Of a DNA stretch of 64,000 bases, positions 17,011 through 25,931 are shown one piece after another. The stretch's first letter is position 1, and the number at the start of each line of letters is the position of its first letter. Source of the DNA: Spirosoma endbachense (lineage in GTDB: Bacteria; Bacteroidota; Bacteroidia; Cytophagales; Spirosomataceae); the NCBI RefSeq assembly GCF_010233585.1, contig NZ_CP045997.1, positions 7,238,914-7,302,913 on the forward strand, written 5' to 3'. Under the pieces are notes generated by a model. The model was given only the letters and a program-made list of their open reading frames with translations. It was not told where the DNA came from and did not search any database. A program made the position numbers and the translations under genes.

Positions 17011-18258
17011 TTATGCTTCAGTATAATCCAGTTCTTTCCCAAACGTTTCTTCCATGGTTATCAGCGACCAGAAACCTAACCCAAAACAAACCAGCGCCAC
17101 AATGGCCGCTGCGCCCAGTACACCAACAGAGGGTTTCATGGCCTGAAATGCCGGAATGCTCAGCAATGTGGTCGCACGAACGTTATTGGCAACGGAGGTC
17201 GTGGCTGTAGCGCGCAGGTTGGTTCCAAAACTTTCGGCTGTAATGGTCAGAAACATCGCAATGTAGCCAATGCTAAAGCCCATGCAAAGACAAAGCGCGT
17301 AGAACGTAGTGGCGGAAGAAATTACTCCGGATAAATACACGAATACAAAAAACGCCGTAAGTCCCATCATCAGACCGATGGCTTTCTTCCGGGATCGAAG
17401 TCGCTGGCTCAGGATACCACTCGACAGATCGCCAATAACCGTACCAATGTAGGTAAACATCACGCACCGGCCGGGTTGAATAGCCTCGTCAATACCTAGC
17501 GCCTTACCAAATTCATTGCTGAAGGTAGCCAGAATGCCGATAACAAGGTACGTTGGAAGTGCTATTCCCATACAGCGGAAATACCGCAGAATACGGTCCC
17601 GCCCCTGGAACAAAGCCCAGAAATTACCCCGCGAGACGTTGGTTCCCTGCACTTTCTTGAACATACCTGATTCGAGCACGCTCACGCGTAAAGCCAACAG
17701 ACCTAACCCCAAACCACCACCGACCAGATAGGTCGTACGCCAGTCAAACAGTGTAACGGTAAAATAAGCAACCACAGCCCCTAAAAGGCCAACACTGGCC
17801 ACCAGAGACGATCCGTAGCCACGAAGCTCTTTAGGAAGGATTTCGCTCACCAGTGTAATGCCCGCGCCAAGCTCGCCAGCCAAACCCAGGCCAGCCACAA
17901 ACCGAAACCACGCATAAATTTGTGGATCATGCACAAAGCCACAAGCCAGGTTCGCCAGTGAATACGTGATAATTGAGCCAAACAGCACCGATAACCGCCC
18001 TCGCTTATCGCCCAGAATACCCCAAAGAATGCCACCAAGTAATAATCCGGCCTGTTGATAATTCAGAATTCGTCCGCCAATGAGCGAAATTTCCGCTTCA
18101 GAAAGACCCAGATCTTTCAGGCTGGGTACACGAACAATGTTGAACAGGAGCAGATCATACACATCCACAAAATAGCCCAGTGCGGCAACAATAACCGGCA
18201 GCGTAAATAAGGGTCGAAGCGAAACAGGAGAAGAGGAAGCACTAATTGTCGATTGCAT
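17011..18258 (-). CDS. MFS transporter, paralogue 1 of 3
   Basis: About 415 aa, twelve predicted membrane helices. The loop 2-3 MFS signature appears as GILGDKRGRLSVLFGS (~85-100), and helix 1 carries the FVDVYDLLLFNIVRVPS segment typical of metabolite:H+ symporter-like carriers. It shares long stretches with the two transporters at 19036 and 20321, so the three arose by duplication. Substrate unknown; being upstream of glpD suggests, but does not prove, a link to glycerol phosphate or other organic acids. The frame opens at 18282, but ATG 18258 (MQSTISASSS) matches the start of its paralogue. Confidence 0.88.
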   Translation of the reverse strand: MQSTISASSSPVSLRPLFTLPVIVAALGYFVDVYDLLLFNIVRVPSLKDLGLSEAEISLIGGRILNYQQAGLLLGGILWGILGDKRGRLSVLFGSIITYSLANLACGFVHDPQIYAWFRFVAGLGLAGELGAGITLVSEILPKELRGYGSSLVASVGLLGAVVAYFTVTLFDWRTTYLVGGGLGLGLLALRVSVLESGMFKKVQGTNVSRGNFWALFQGRDRILRYFRCMGIALPTYLVIGILATFSNEFGKALGIDEAIQPGRCVMFTYIGTVIGDLSSGILSQRLRSRKKAIGLMMGLTAFFVFVYLSGVISSATTFYALCLCMGFSIGYIAMFLTITAESFGTNLRATATTSVANNVRATTLLSIPAFQAMKPSVGVLGAAAIVALVCFGLGFWSLITMEETFGKELDYTEA

Positions 18259-18311
18259 ACTAGTCAGGAATAGCATTGGCAAGTTATAAAAGAAGTCGTA
18301 AGTTCTTAACT

Positions 18312-18340
18312 AAAAAAGACATGGAGCAATGCCCCATGCC
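18312..18340 (-). terminator. intrinsic terminator
   Basis: On the minus strand a ten-pair stem (18340-18318, ATT loop, two G-U pairs) is followed by six T (18317-18312). It ends the transcript of the 137-aa secreted protein and separates it from MFS paralogue 1. Confidence 0.8.
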
Positions 18341-18382
18341 TTTCATGTTTCTAACTTCTATGCGTAAATTCCTCGGCACTAT

Positions 18383-18796
18383 TTAATTCATTGAGATGAG
18401 CCGCGTTGGCAATTGCTGCTCTATAGTTGGCGTTGTCAGTTTGAATGTGCGCTCTTCGGTCTGGTTGCCATCCGAAATACGGAAGGTGTATTTACCATCA
18501 CCAACCTGGCTCAAATCAAACTGCTGGCGATAACCGTTCTTCTTGCCTCCTTTTGCAGGCAATGCTTCGCGGAACATGACCTGACCTTTTTCATTGAGCA
18601 GTTCGACACTGATTTTATCGTCGGCTTTATATTTCTCCAGGCAAAGCCAGACTTTAGATACGTCGTTGGCAGGAAACATAGCAATGGCAAATGCCTTTTG
18701 CTCGGGTTGATCGCCTGGACCCAGTGCGAACGATGATGCGGATACACTTAAAACGAATGCTAATGCACTTGCGACGAATTTGATTGAGGTTTTCAT
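18383..18796 (-). CDS. secreted protein with sorting-domain-like beta sandwich
   Basis: 137 aa. A signal peptide (SIKFVASALAFVLSVSASSFA) precedes a single beta-rich domain: VWLCLEKYKADDKISVELLNEKGQ, then QQFDLSQVGDGKYTFRISDGNQTEERTFKL. The strand pattern resembles a T9SS type A sorting domain or DUF3244-like Ig fold, here as the whole mature protein. Function unknown. It has its own terminator and lies inside the MFS array, between paralogues 1 and 2, on the same strand. Confidence 0.7.
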   Translation of the reverse strand: MKTSIKFVASALAFVLSVSASSFALGPGDQPEQKAFAIAMFPANDVSKVWLCLEKYKADDKISVELLNEKGQVMFREALPAKGGKKNGYRQQFDLSQVGDGKYTFRISDGNQTEERTFKLTTPTIEQQLPTRLISMN

Positions 18797-18975
18797 TGTG
18801 TTGAATTGTTATGTTTAGAACCTTTAGCTGTCAACCCAATGATGCGCATAAAGCCGCTAACCGCTCGCCTTCGTGAGCAACGGTTTAAGAAAATGATGAA
18901 TGGTTCCGGGAAGAAATTTGCGGTTAAAAAAATCTTTCCTGACCGAATAGCAGAGATCGATCAGAAAGTCATGTC

Positions 18976-19015
18976 AAAAAAAAGCCTCATACCAACAGGA
19001 GATCGGTATGAGGCT
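18976..19015 (-). terminator. intrinsic terminator
   Basis: Perfect 11-bp arms 18983-18993 and 19005-19015; on the minus strand the stem runs into eight T (18983-18976). It ends the transcript of MFS paralogue 2. Confidence 0.88.
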
Positions 19016-19035
19016 CAATGTATGACTGGAATGCC

Positions 19036-20283
19036 CTACTCTACAAAGTCAAGATCTTTCCCAAACGTTTCTTCCATTCGACTCAGTGACCAGAACGCCA
19101 GCCCATAAACAATGACGCCCAACAATCCGGCAGCCACTAACGTACCTACGGATGGTTTGAGCGCCTGAAACAGGAGCGTCATTGGGATAAGTGTCCCGCG
19201 TACAACACTCGGCACCGAGGTCGTGGCCGTATTACGAAGGTTCGTGCCATAGAGTTCGGCTACCATCGTTAGGAACATAGCGATATAGCCCGTACAAAAA
19301 CCGGCCAATAGACAAACGGTGTAGATACCGCTTGCCGTTCGGATACCGCCAAAGAGATAAATGCCGCTTAGGAGCGCACTAAAAATCAGTAAACCCGTAA
19401 TAGCTTTGAGCCTTGATCGTAACCATTGACTGATCGGGCCACTCAGCAGATCGCCACCTGCTAAACCAACATAAATCAGCATCACGCAACGACCGGGTTT
19501 AACACCTTCAGCAATGTCGAGTGCCTGCCCGAACTCATTGGCAAACGTAGCCAGAATACCGACGATGAACCAGGTTGGCACACCAACAGCTACGCATCGG
19601 AGGTATTTGATAAGCTGGGGCCAGCTACTAAAAAAATAAAGAAAATTACCACGACTAACCCGTTTGTGTTCTACTTTCAAACGGCTAAACAAACCCGATT
19701 CAAATACGCTAACCCGTAGCAGCAGTAAGACCAGGCCCATGCCACCGCCAACCCAAAATGCGGTTCGCCAATTGAAGTATTCGACCGTCAGATAAGCTAC
19801 TCCTGCTCCCAGATAGCCTATTCCGGCTACCATCGACGACCCGTAACTTCGAATTTCTTTCGGTAAAATTTCGGATACCAGTACCATGGCGGCTCCGATC
19901 TCACCCGACAGACCAACTCCGGCAATGAAGCGCAGCAACGCATAGGTGTTCACATCCTGCACAAATCCGCAGGCAATGTTGGTCAGTGAGTAGGTAAGAA
20001 TACTACCAAACAGCACCGACATCCGACCGCGTTTATCGCCCAGAACACCCCACAAAAACCCGCCTAACACCAAACCCGCCTGCTGGCAGTTCAGAATGAA
20101 CGTTCCGGCTTTTGATACATCGACCTCCGACAGACCCAATGATTGTAGACTTGGTACGCGGACAATGCTAAAAATAAGCATGTCATACACATCCACAAAG
20201 AAGCCCAGCGCCGATACAATGACGGGCAAGGCAAACAAGGGGCGGAACGATACTCGGGCAGGTACGCTAGAGACAGTTTGCAT
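19036..20283 (-). CDS. MFS transporter, paralogue 2 of 3
   Basis: 415 aa, twelve predicted membrane helices. GVLGDKRGRMSVLFGS is the MFS loop 2-3 signature and FVDVYDMLIFSIVRVPS marks helix 1, as in its paralogues. It departs from them at several polar positions in helices 7-11 (for example IYLFGGIRTASGIYTVC), which suggests a different substrate. It follows paralogue 3 by 37 bases on the same strand with no terminator between, so the two are probably one operon that ends at the T-tailed hairpin 18976-19015. Confidence 0.88.
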   Translation of the reverse strand: MQTVSSVPARVSFRPLFALPVIVSALGFFVDVYDMLIFSIVRVPSLQSLGLSEVDVSKAGTFILNCQQAGLVLGGFLWGVLGDKRGRMSVLFGSILTYSLTNIACGFVQDVNTYALLRFIAGVGLSGEIGAAMVLVSEILPKEIRSYGSSMVAGIGYLGAGVAYLTVEYFNWRTAFWVGGGMGLVLLLLRVSVFESGLFSRLKVEHKRVSRGNFLYFFSSWPQLIKYLRCVAVGVPTWFIVGILATFANEFGQALDIAEGVKPGRCVMLIYVGLAGGDLLSGPISQWLRSRLKAITGLLIFSALLSGIYLFGGIRTASGIYTVCLLAGFCTGYIAMFLTMVAELYGTNLRNTATTSVPSVVRGTLIPMTLLFQALKPSVGTLVAAGLLGVIVYGLAFWSLSRMEETFGKDLDFVE

Positions 20284-20320
20284 AAATTAGTAGCTGAACC
20301 GCCGGGCGGCCGTGCAAGAT

Positions 20321-21604
20321 TTATTCCTCCAGATAATCCAGATCCTTACCGTGGGTCTCCGGAATGGTGAGTATGGAGTAAAAGCCAAGGATAAAACTGA
20401 TTAGCCCGACAACCGCTCCGGCATTAATAATATCGAGCGATGGTTTGAGCGCCTGATAGGTCAAGGTCATCGGAATGACCAGACCACGCACCATGTTCGG
20501 AATTGTTGTAGCAGCCGTTGCACGGAGGTTCGTGCCAAATTGTTCGGCACCAATGGTCACGAACATAGCCCAATAGCCGATGCCGAAACCCATTGCCAGA
20601 CATAGTCCATACAGCACAGTTGCGCTTTTAATGCCAAGGAACAGATAGACAAGGCCAAAAATCAGGGCAATACCCATCAGTAAAGCCACCGCTTTTTTGC
20701 GCGATTCCAGCTCCTGGCTGATAAAACCGCTGGCAAGATCGCCGACAGCCAGCCCGACGTAACACCACATAATGGCTAACCCTGGCTGGATCTCTTCGGT
20801 AATGCCCAGCGCTTTGCCAAACTCATTGCTGAACGTAGCCAGAACACCAATCACAAACCAGGTTGGTAATCCGATGCCTATGCATTTAAGATAGCGGCTC
20901 AGCCGGTCGGCATTGGTAAAAAACGACAGAAAATCACCCCGGCTTACGTGCTTCTGTTCGGTTACGTCCTTGAACATACCCGACTCCACAACACCAACCC
21001 GCAGCAACAGCAACCCAATGCCCAGCCCTCCGCCGACAAAGAAGGCCATTTGCCAATCAAAATATTTAACCGTAAAATAGGCCACAACAGCCCCGGAAAG
21101 CCCAATACCAGCTACCAGCGATGTACCTATGGCGCGTTTTTCCTTAGGTAGAATCTCGCTCACGAGCGTAATACCCGCTCCTAATTCACCAGCCAGCCCT
21201 ATGCCTGCAACGAAGCGCATGACAGCGTAGTAGGTAACCGGGTCCATAAACGTGACGTTCTTGATGAAACCACAGGCAATATTGGCAATAGAGTAGGTAA
21301 TAATTGACCCGAACAGTACCGATAATCGCCCGCGCTTATCGCCTAAAACACCCCACAGGATACCCCCAATCAGTAATCCACCCATTTGCCAGTTCAGAAT
21401 GCTGGCGCCAACGGTTGAGATTTGATCCGGTGTAAGGCCCAGATCTTTCAGGCTCGGTACGCGGACAATCCCAAAAAGGAGCAAATCATAAATATCAACG
21501 AAATAGCCTAACGCGGCTACAATTACGGGTAAACTTAGTAACCCAGCTTTGGTCGGTTGAGTCGGGCCGCCGGGCGGCTTAGAAGAAAGAGTAGGAACAG
21601 CCAT
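20321..21604 (-). CDS. MFS transporter, paralogue 3 of 3
   Basis: About 427 aa, twelve predicted membrane helices, MFS signature GVLGDKRGRLSVLFGS and helix 1 FVDIYDLLLFGIVRVPS. It is closer to paralogue 1 (both have LRATAxT, GAVVAYFTV, ESGMFK and GELGAGITLVSEILPKE) than to paralogue 2. It has an insertion KNVTFMDPVTYY in an external loop. The frame opens at 21643, but ATG 21604 gives an N-terminus like those of the others. First gene of the likely two-gene unit with paralogue 2. Confidence 0.88.
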   Translation of the reverse strand: MAVPTLSSKPPGGPTQPTKAGLLSLPVIVAALGYFVDIYDLLLFGIVRVPSLKDLGLTPDQISTVGASILNWQMGGLLIGGILWGVLGDKRGRLSVLFGSIITYSIANIACGFIKNVTFMDPVTYYAVMRFVAGIGLAGELGAGITLVSEILPKEKRAIGTSLVAGIGLSGAVVAYFTVKYFDWQMAFFVGGGLGIGLLLLRVGVVESGMFKDVTEQKHVSRGDFLSFFTNADRLSRYLKCIGIGLPTWFVIGVLATFSNEFGKALGITEEIQPGLAIMWCYVGLAVGDLASGFISQELESRKKAVALLMGIALIFGLVYLFLGIKSATVLYGLCLAMGFGIGYWAMFVTIGAEQFGTNLRATAATTIPNMVRGLVIPMTLTYQALKPSLDIINAGAVVGLISFILGFYSILTIPETHGKDLDYLEE

Positions 21605-21782
21605 ACGGCAGAATCTGCGAGTAAAGTCAAAACGATTCTGCAATTATACGAAATGACCAAAGAAGATTGGGAAATCAAGGCACCTTTATTGGCACAATGA
21701 CCTTAAAATAAGGAAGTGAAGGGCATTTATAGCCCAATATCGCATCCGTCCGTATCGCAGACGCGGGAGTTGTAATCTATGA

Positions 21783-22739
21783 TCACTCAACCGGAGGCTG
21801 GCTTTTCTCCTCTTCAGAAACAGCAATCGGCAACGGTTCGGCAACGGCTTCCTGCCTCACGGTTGGTCGAACGACAGGCACGGGTTTGGGTAGGATTCCG
21901 TAGATGGCATAAGCCGTGCCGAGCGACCATACTTTCAAGCCAACGCGCGCAAAAATCAGAGACTGTTGGACAACCAGCATAAGCAGAATCGTTAGCCAGT
22001 CGTCCATGGTAATGGCCTCATCGATCAGGAAATAAATGCCAAATAGGCCCGTTCCGATCAAAATCAATACCAGATAAAGCCCGTACGTTTTGCCCGGATT
22101 GCGTAACACCAGCCTTCCCGCGCGTCCAAATGCCCGAAAAGCGCCACGTTCATCTTCCCTGAACATCAGCACCTTTGCATAATCACCTATGCAGAGTACA
22201 AACGTAACCGTGAGAGCAGACAACGCAAAGAATGAAGCTCCGACCCAGAATAATCCCCGCTCGGTTAGCGTATCTTCCAGAGCAAGATGCATTAACGTGC
22301 CCAGAACGAGCCAGAAGCCCCCTCCTGCCAGCACAAACAGAAAGCTAACGCTAAACAGTCGAAGAAACCGACCGACGTATTGGCTACACGCCTGCCAGAA
22401 CACGCCAATATCGAATCGCGGCCGGGTCTGCGAAAAACGCAGTAAAATACCTCCGGCAACAAATACACTCAGAAAAATATAAAGGCCGCCCAACCAGCGG
22501 CCAACACTAAACAACGGATTGATAGCCCGCTCACTGCGGTGCATAAAGTCGGAATAAATGCTATAATCGAAGCCGTTCAGCAGATTTAGAAAAGCCAGTG
22601 AATTTTGGTCCTCAACCTTCAGCGTGTTGTAGAACGGCAGGGCCACCAGCAAACCCAGCACCAGTGTAATGCCATAGAGAAGCCACAGGAGCCTGGGCGA
22701 TCCAAGCGTTTGCCGGAGGGTAACAAACAAAGTATTCAT
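21783..22739 (-). CDS. six-helix membrane protein of unknown function
   Basis: 318 aa with six clear hydrophobic helices (~17-37, 86-110, 130-160, 166-190, 218-238, 247-280) and a proline-rich cytoplasmic tail with PVPVVRPTVRQEAV and a glutamate-rich end. No family recognised. Its ATG overlaps the nuoB stop codon by one base (TGATG), so the two are translationally coupled and it is part of the nuoA operon. It carries none of the signatures of a NADH dehydrogenase subunit (no proton-channel Lys/Glu motif of NuoH/L/M/N), so any role in complex I assembly is conjecture. Confidence 0.7.
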   Translation of the reverse strand: MNTLFVTLRQTLGSPRLLWLLYGITLVLGLLVALPFYNTLKVEDQNSLAFLNLLNGFDYSIYSDFMHRSERAINPLFSVGRWLGGLYIFLSVFVAGGILLRFSQTRPRFDIGVFWQACSQYVGRFLRLFSVSFLFVLAGGGFWLVLGTLMHLALEDTLTERGLFWVGASFFALSALTVTFVLCIGDYAKVLMFREDERGAFRAFGRAGRLVLRNPGKTYGLYLVLILIGTGLFGIYFLIDEAITMDDWLTILLMLVVQQSLIFARVGLKVWSLGTAYAIYGILPKPVPVVRPTVRQEAVAEPLPIAVSEEEKSQPPVE

Positions 22740-23293
22740 CAGGATCGGGTCGAAAAATCGTCAGACTCAGCGGGTTTGTCCTCCGAAAATACGATTTCTT
22801 TATTTCCCGACAACGGGTGTTCCGTTCTGATTTTCTCCTGTAGTTTCAAAAAACCGTCGATCAGCGCTTCAGGGCGGGGAGGACAGCCAGGCACATAGAC
22901 ATCGACCGGAATAATTCGGTCTACGCCTTTCACCACATGATACCCATGCTGCCAGTAAGGGCCGCCACAATTGGAGCATGATCCCATCGAAATAACGTAA
23001 CGGGGTTCGGGCATCTGCTCATACAGTCGCCGGATACGGTCGGCCATTTTGTAGGTCACCGTGCCCGATACAATCATGATATCTGACTGCCGGGGCGAAG
23101 GGCGGGGAAAAATCCCGAAGCGTTCAAGGTCGTAATTGGCCGCGAAAGCCTGCATCATTTCGATGGCGCAGCATGCCAGCCCGAAACTCATGGGCCAGAG
23201 CGACTTTTCGCGTGACCAGTTCAGGAGTTCTTCTGAATGCATCAGAAGAACACTTGCTTCGCCCGATTTATCTGAAACAGAATTTGATGACAT
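22739..23293 (-). CDS. nuoB: NADH-quinone oxidoreductase subunit B
   Basis: 184-aa peripheral complex I subunit carrying the N2 [4Fe-4S] cluster, the last electron donor to quinone. The ligands are visible: the tandem C41-C42 in [12 protein letters not shown]106 in [10 protein letters not shown] and C137 in [35 protein letters not shown] is the conserved central block. An extra N-terminal ~20 aa ([16 protein letters not shown]) precedes the core. In most genomes nuoC and nuoD follow nuoB; here an unknown membrane gene does, and nuoA is one gene away upstream, so the rest of the complex must be encoded elsewhere. Confidence 0.95.
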   Translation of the reverse strand: MSSNSVSDKSGEASVLLMHSEELLNWSREKSLWPMSFGLACCAIEMMQAFAANYDLERFGIFPRPSPRQSDIMIVSGTVTYKMADRIRRLYEQMPEPRYVISMGSCSNCGGPYWQHGYHVVKGVDRIIPVDVYVPGCPPRPEALIDGFLKLQEKIRTEHPLSGNKEIVFSEDKPAESDDFSTRS

Positions 23294-23348
23294 GTTTTTA
23301 GTCGATACGTTCGTGGATACAACCGATGCCAGCTTCTTACCAACTTAG

Positions 23349-23909
23349 TCACTTACTGGTTTTGTCTGGCAATCGATTTAGTAAATCCTGTTGGTACTCC
23401 ACACTAAATGGCTCTAATTGCCGCCGTAAGCTGCCTTCTGGATTGGCAGGATCAAGCGGTCGAATAACCCGGCTCGATACATTACCAATGGCCGAGCTTA
23501 GTATTAGCCCGGCCGTTGCCCCTCCTGCCGAAGCAAAAGCCAGTGTAAGGCCATACGCGACGGGGCTTCTGGCTGGATTCTGCCGCAGCGACTCATTCGA
23601 AATAAAGCCAACGATCAATGCACCAATAACCGCACCTGTTATCAGCACCGTTTTTTTATTTTCCCGGCGAATGACCACTTTGCGAATGGCAGAAAGTGGA
23701 ATTCGTCTGCGCCAGTGCTGAGGTCTTGTTTCCACATACAGCTGGCTATCCGTTACCGCGTCCAGAACACCCCGAAATCGATTACCCTCTTTCGTGACAA
23801 TTCGCACTCGATATTCCTCAACAAGGGGTTGCTGAGCAAACGTTTCTATTGAAAACGACCCTATTATCCACGCGGTCAGCACCAGATAACGGCGCAGAAA
23901 CAGGCTCAC
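23349..23909 (-). CDS. unknown membrane protein between nuoA and nuoB
   Basis: 186 aa. A signal peptide ([16 protein letters not shown]) is followed by a compact beta domain ([25 protein letters not shown]... [13 protein letters not shown]) with the strand-turn pattern of an Sm/SH3-like fold, and then two Gly/Ala-rich membrane helices ([15 protein letters not shown] and [22 protein letters not shown]) like glycine-zipper segments. I do not know the family. Start is GTG (23907-23909) and overlaps the nuoA TGA stop (GTGA), so it is translated with nuoA. Gap to nuoB is 55 bases. The tight coupling suggests a role near complex I or merely a shared promoter. Confidence 0.72.
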   Translation of the reverse strand: MSLFLRRYLVLTAWIIGSFSIETFAQQPLVEEYRVRIVTKEGNRFRGVLDAVTDSQLYVETRPQHWRRRIPLSAIRKVVIRRENKKTVLITGAVIGALIVGFISNESLRQNPARSPVAYGLTLAFASAGGATAGLILSSAIGNVSSRVIRPLDPANPEGSLRRQLEPFSVEYQQDLLNRLPDKTSK

Positions 23910-24373
23910 CGTTTGTAGCGATCGTTTACCCGCTGATACAAATCAGCGGGTACTTTCGTTTCCATCGTGGGCACTTTGGGCTGCGGCTTCACCCAGTCCA
24001 GGTAACCTTTTACCCAAACGTAGGCTAGCCCAAGAGCCAGGATTGCGACGAATAAAAACGCTTCCGCCAGTGCAAACCAACCCCATAAACCGCCCGTCTC
24101 CCGAATCAGTGCCGCTTGCCCAAACACCGTCGCCCACGGAAACAGAAACACGAGTTCGACATCGAACAGCACAAATACCAGGGCTACCACATAAAACCGG
24201 ATATTAAACTGAACGTTAGCATTACCGACTGGCTCCTCACCCGACTCGTAGGTGCTGTTCTTCTCGACATTCGGGCGGTTCGGGCGGAGCAGCCGTGCCC
24301 CAAACAGCACGATGCCAATAAAGGCGAACGCAGCCAGAATGAACAATAGAATAATGCCAAAGTCGGACAGCAT
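23906..24373 (-). CDS. nuoA: NADH-quinone oxidoreductase subunit A
   Basis: 155-aa membrane subunit of complex I near the quinone site. Three helices (~6-30, 63-90, 97-122). The loop [21 protein letters not shown] and the helix [17 protein letters not shown], with its conserved D and E, are the NuoA hallmark. The C-terminal ~30 aa ([21 protein letters not shown]) extend beyond the usual end. First gene of the nuoA-X-nuoB-Y operon; its stop codon overlaps the next start. A 12-bp inverted repeat lies upstream. Confidence 0.95.
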   Translation of the reverse strand: MLSDFGIILLFILAAFAFIGIVLFGARLLRPNRPNVEKNSTYESGEEPVGNANVQFNIRFYVVALVFVLFDVELVFLFPWATVFGQAALIRETGGLWGWFALAEAFLFVAILALGLAYVWVKGYLDWVKPQPKVPTMETKVPADLYQRVNDRYKR

Positions 24374-24413
24374 GGCTTTTTACAGTATGCGATTATGATT
24401 TATAGTATACGAA

Positions 24414-24473
24414 TTAGGCTATACAGTAGCTGCCCCACCTGTGTGTCGCTGGATCAGCCAGTGTATAGCCTAA
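24414..24473. repeat. inverted repeat upstream of nuoA
   Basis: Perfect 12-bp arms 24414-24425 and 24462-24473 with a 36-base loop, between the outer-membrane barrel gene (ends 24504) and nuoA (starts 24373), both minus strand. No T-tract follows. It may be a weak terminator or part of the nuoA leader. Confidence 0.5.
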
Positions 24474-24503
24474 ACGATACCTCGTATTCCGTACGAAGGG
24501 AAC

Positions 24504-25112
24504 TTACTTTTTCTTTTTCGGAAACAGATTATAAACAATCGACGCCTGGAAAACGCGATTCTGGTAGGTTGCGGTTGCTTCTGGCGAAACATTCGTCAGG
24601 CCATAAATGTAGCGAAGATGCAGGCTAAACTTATCGAGCATATCCAGAAAATCGTAATGTACGCCCAGGATTACGCCCAGGTCATTGTTCCGGCCCGGCC
24701 CAGTACTGGACCCGGAGTTCAACGCATAACTAAATTCAGGGCCAGCCTGTATGGTTAATCCTTCGGTCGGAATATAGCCAAACAGGATCGGTACACTCAA
24801 ATAGGTATAGGTGTTGTTTATGGTCAGACGTGCAGCATTGGTCTGTTCAACCTGAAACGCGCCCCCTTTTACATTGAGCATGAGCTCGGGTTGCAGGACA
24901 AGTCGATGAAGCCGGTATCGGTACATAATACCAAGATTGGGGTCCAGATTCTGCTTGGGAATGTTGACACTCGTGCCCGAGAGGCTTAGTCGCGTTAACG
25001 ACCCGCCCACTTTCACACCAAAATGCCCACCAACGGGTTTATTGCTCTGCGCCCGCAAAGCCAGGGGCGAACTGAATAAAAAAATAAGTAGTAGTAGTCG
25101 GGAAACCTGCAT
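24504..25112 (-). CDS. outer membrane beta-barrel protein (PorT-like)
   Basis: 202 aa. Signal peptide LLLLIFLFSSPLALRAQ, then eight or so amphipathic strands: HFGVKVGGSLTRLSL, LGIMYRYRLHRLVLQPELMLNVKGG, TYTYLSVPILFGYIPTEGLTIQAGPEFSYAL, GVILGVHYDFLDMLDKFSLHLRYIYGLTNVS, and the terminal VFQASIVYNLF. The FGVKxG, YLSVPI and LQAGPEFSYA motifs define the PorT-like/OMP_b-brl_2 family of Bacteroidota. Specific role unknown. It has no aromatic last residue but a lysine tail KKKK after the final strand, which is unusual for a BAM substrate. Confidence 0.85.
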   Translation of the reverse strand: MQVSRLLLLIFLFSSPLALRAQSNKPVGGHFGVKVGGSLTRLSLSGTSVNIPKQNLDPNLGIMYRYRLHRLVLQPELMLNVKGGAFQVEQTNAARLTINNTYTYLSVPILFGYIPTEGLTIQAGPEFSYALNSGSSTGPGRNNDLGVILGVHYDFLDMLDKFSLHLRYIYGLTNVSPEATATYQNRVFQASIVYNLFPKKKK

Positions 25113-25229
25113 ACAAAACTGATGGAAGGAAGTTGACCTTCCAATAACGGCTGATTATCCGGAAACGCCGGACCGCCGACAAAATTGGTGAAAAAAGTTA
25201 AGATATTACCCTTGCGGCTGTGATCAGGA

Positions 25230-25790
25230 TTAATTCAACCGTGGGTCGACCGGGTAATGGGCTATTGATTTAAACTCGCCACCCATTCGCTTGAGCACAC
25301 CGCGCCAAAACTGATCGGCGGGTGTTTCGAACAGGAAGGTGGCATCGGCACGGCTCACGATCCATGCTTTCTGGTCCAGTTCACCGGCCAGTTGCCCGGC
25401 ATCCCAACCAGAGTAGCCCACAAAAAACCGGATATCACGCTCCGTGAGGGTGCCAACATTAATGGCCTGTTTCACCTGTTCAAAATCACCACTCCAGTAT
25501 AAACCACTCGTTACCCGAATAGAACCATCGATCAAATCGGGCCGACGATGAATAAAATGTAGCGTATTCTGCTGCACCGGGCCGCCAATAAACAAGGACT
25601 GAGTCGTATAGACATCGTCAATGACATCCCCTAATTGTAAATCCGTAGTCTGGTTCAGTACCAAACCGAATGTGCCAGCGGGGCTATGTTCACAGACCAG
25701 CACAACGCTACGGTCAAAATTAGTGTCGCCCATAAATGGCTCGGCAATCAACAGACTGCCATTCGTAACGGGTAGCGTGTTGGCATTCAT
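25230..25790 (-). CDS. YqgE/AlgH family protein
   Basis: 186 aa, normal length. LLIAEPFMGDTNFDRSVVLVCEHSPAGTFGLVLN is the family-defining N-terminal block, with LFIGGPVQQNTLHFIHRRP and RFFVGYSGWDAGQLAGELDQKAWIV following. The family (AlgH in Pseudomonas, YqgE in E. coli) is widespread but its molecular activity is unresolved. Minus strand, 142 bases downstream of the DUF4230 gene; a promoter of its own is likely but no exact element is seen. Confidence 0.93.
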   Translation of the reverse strand: MNANTLPVTNGSLLIAEPFMGDTNFDRSVVLVCEHSPAGTFGLVLNQTTDLQLGDVIDDVYTTQSLFIGGPVQQNTLHFIHRRPDLIDGSIRVTSGLYWSGDFEQVKQAINVGTLTERDIRFFVGYSGWDAGQLAGELDQKAWIVSRADATFLFETPADQFWRGVLKRMGGEFKSIAHYPVDPRLN

Positions 25791-25931
25791 GGCCCTCGAA
25801 ATGTTAAAGATTGTTACGTTAAAAACGACATATTAAAGACGATGTTACCAAAATGATGCCGAAAATTATCGCGTTTGCCGACAAGTATTTTTTATACGGA
25901 TAATTAATTGACATGGATTCCCTGAAGACCC

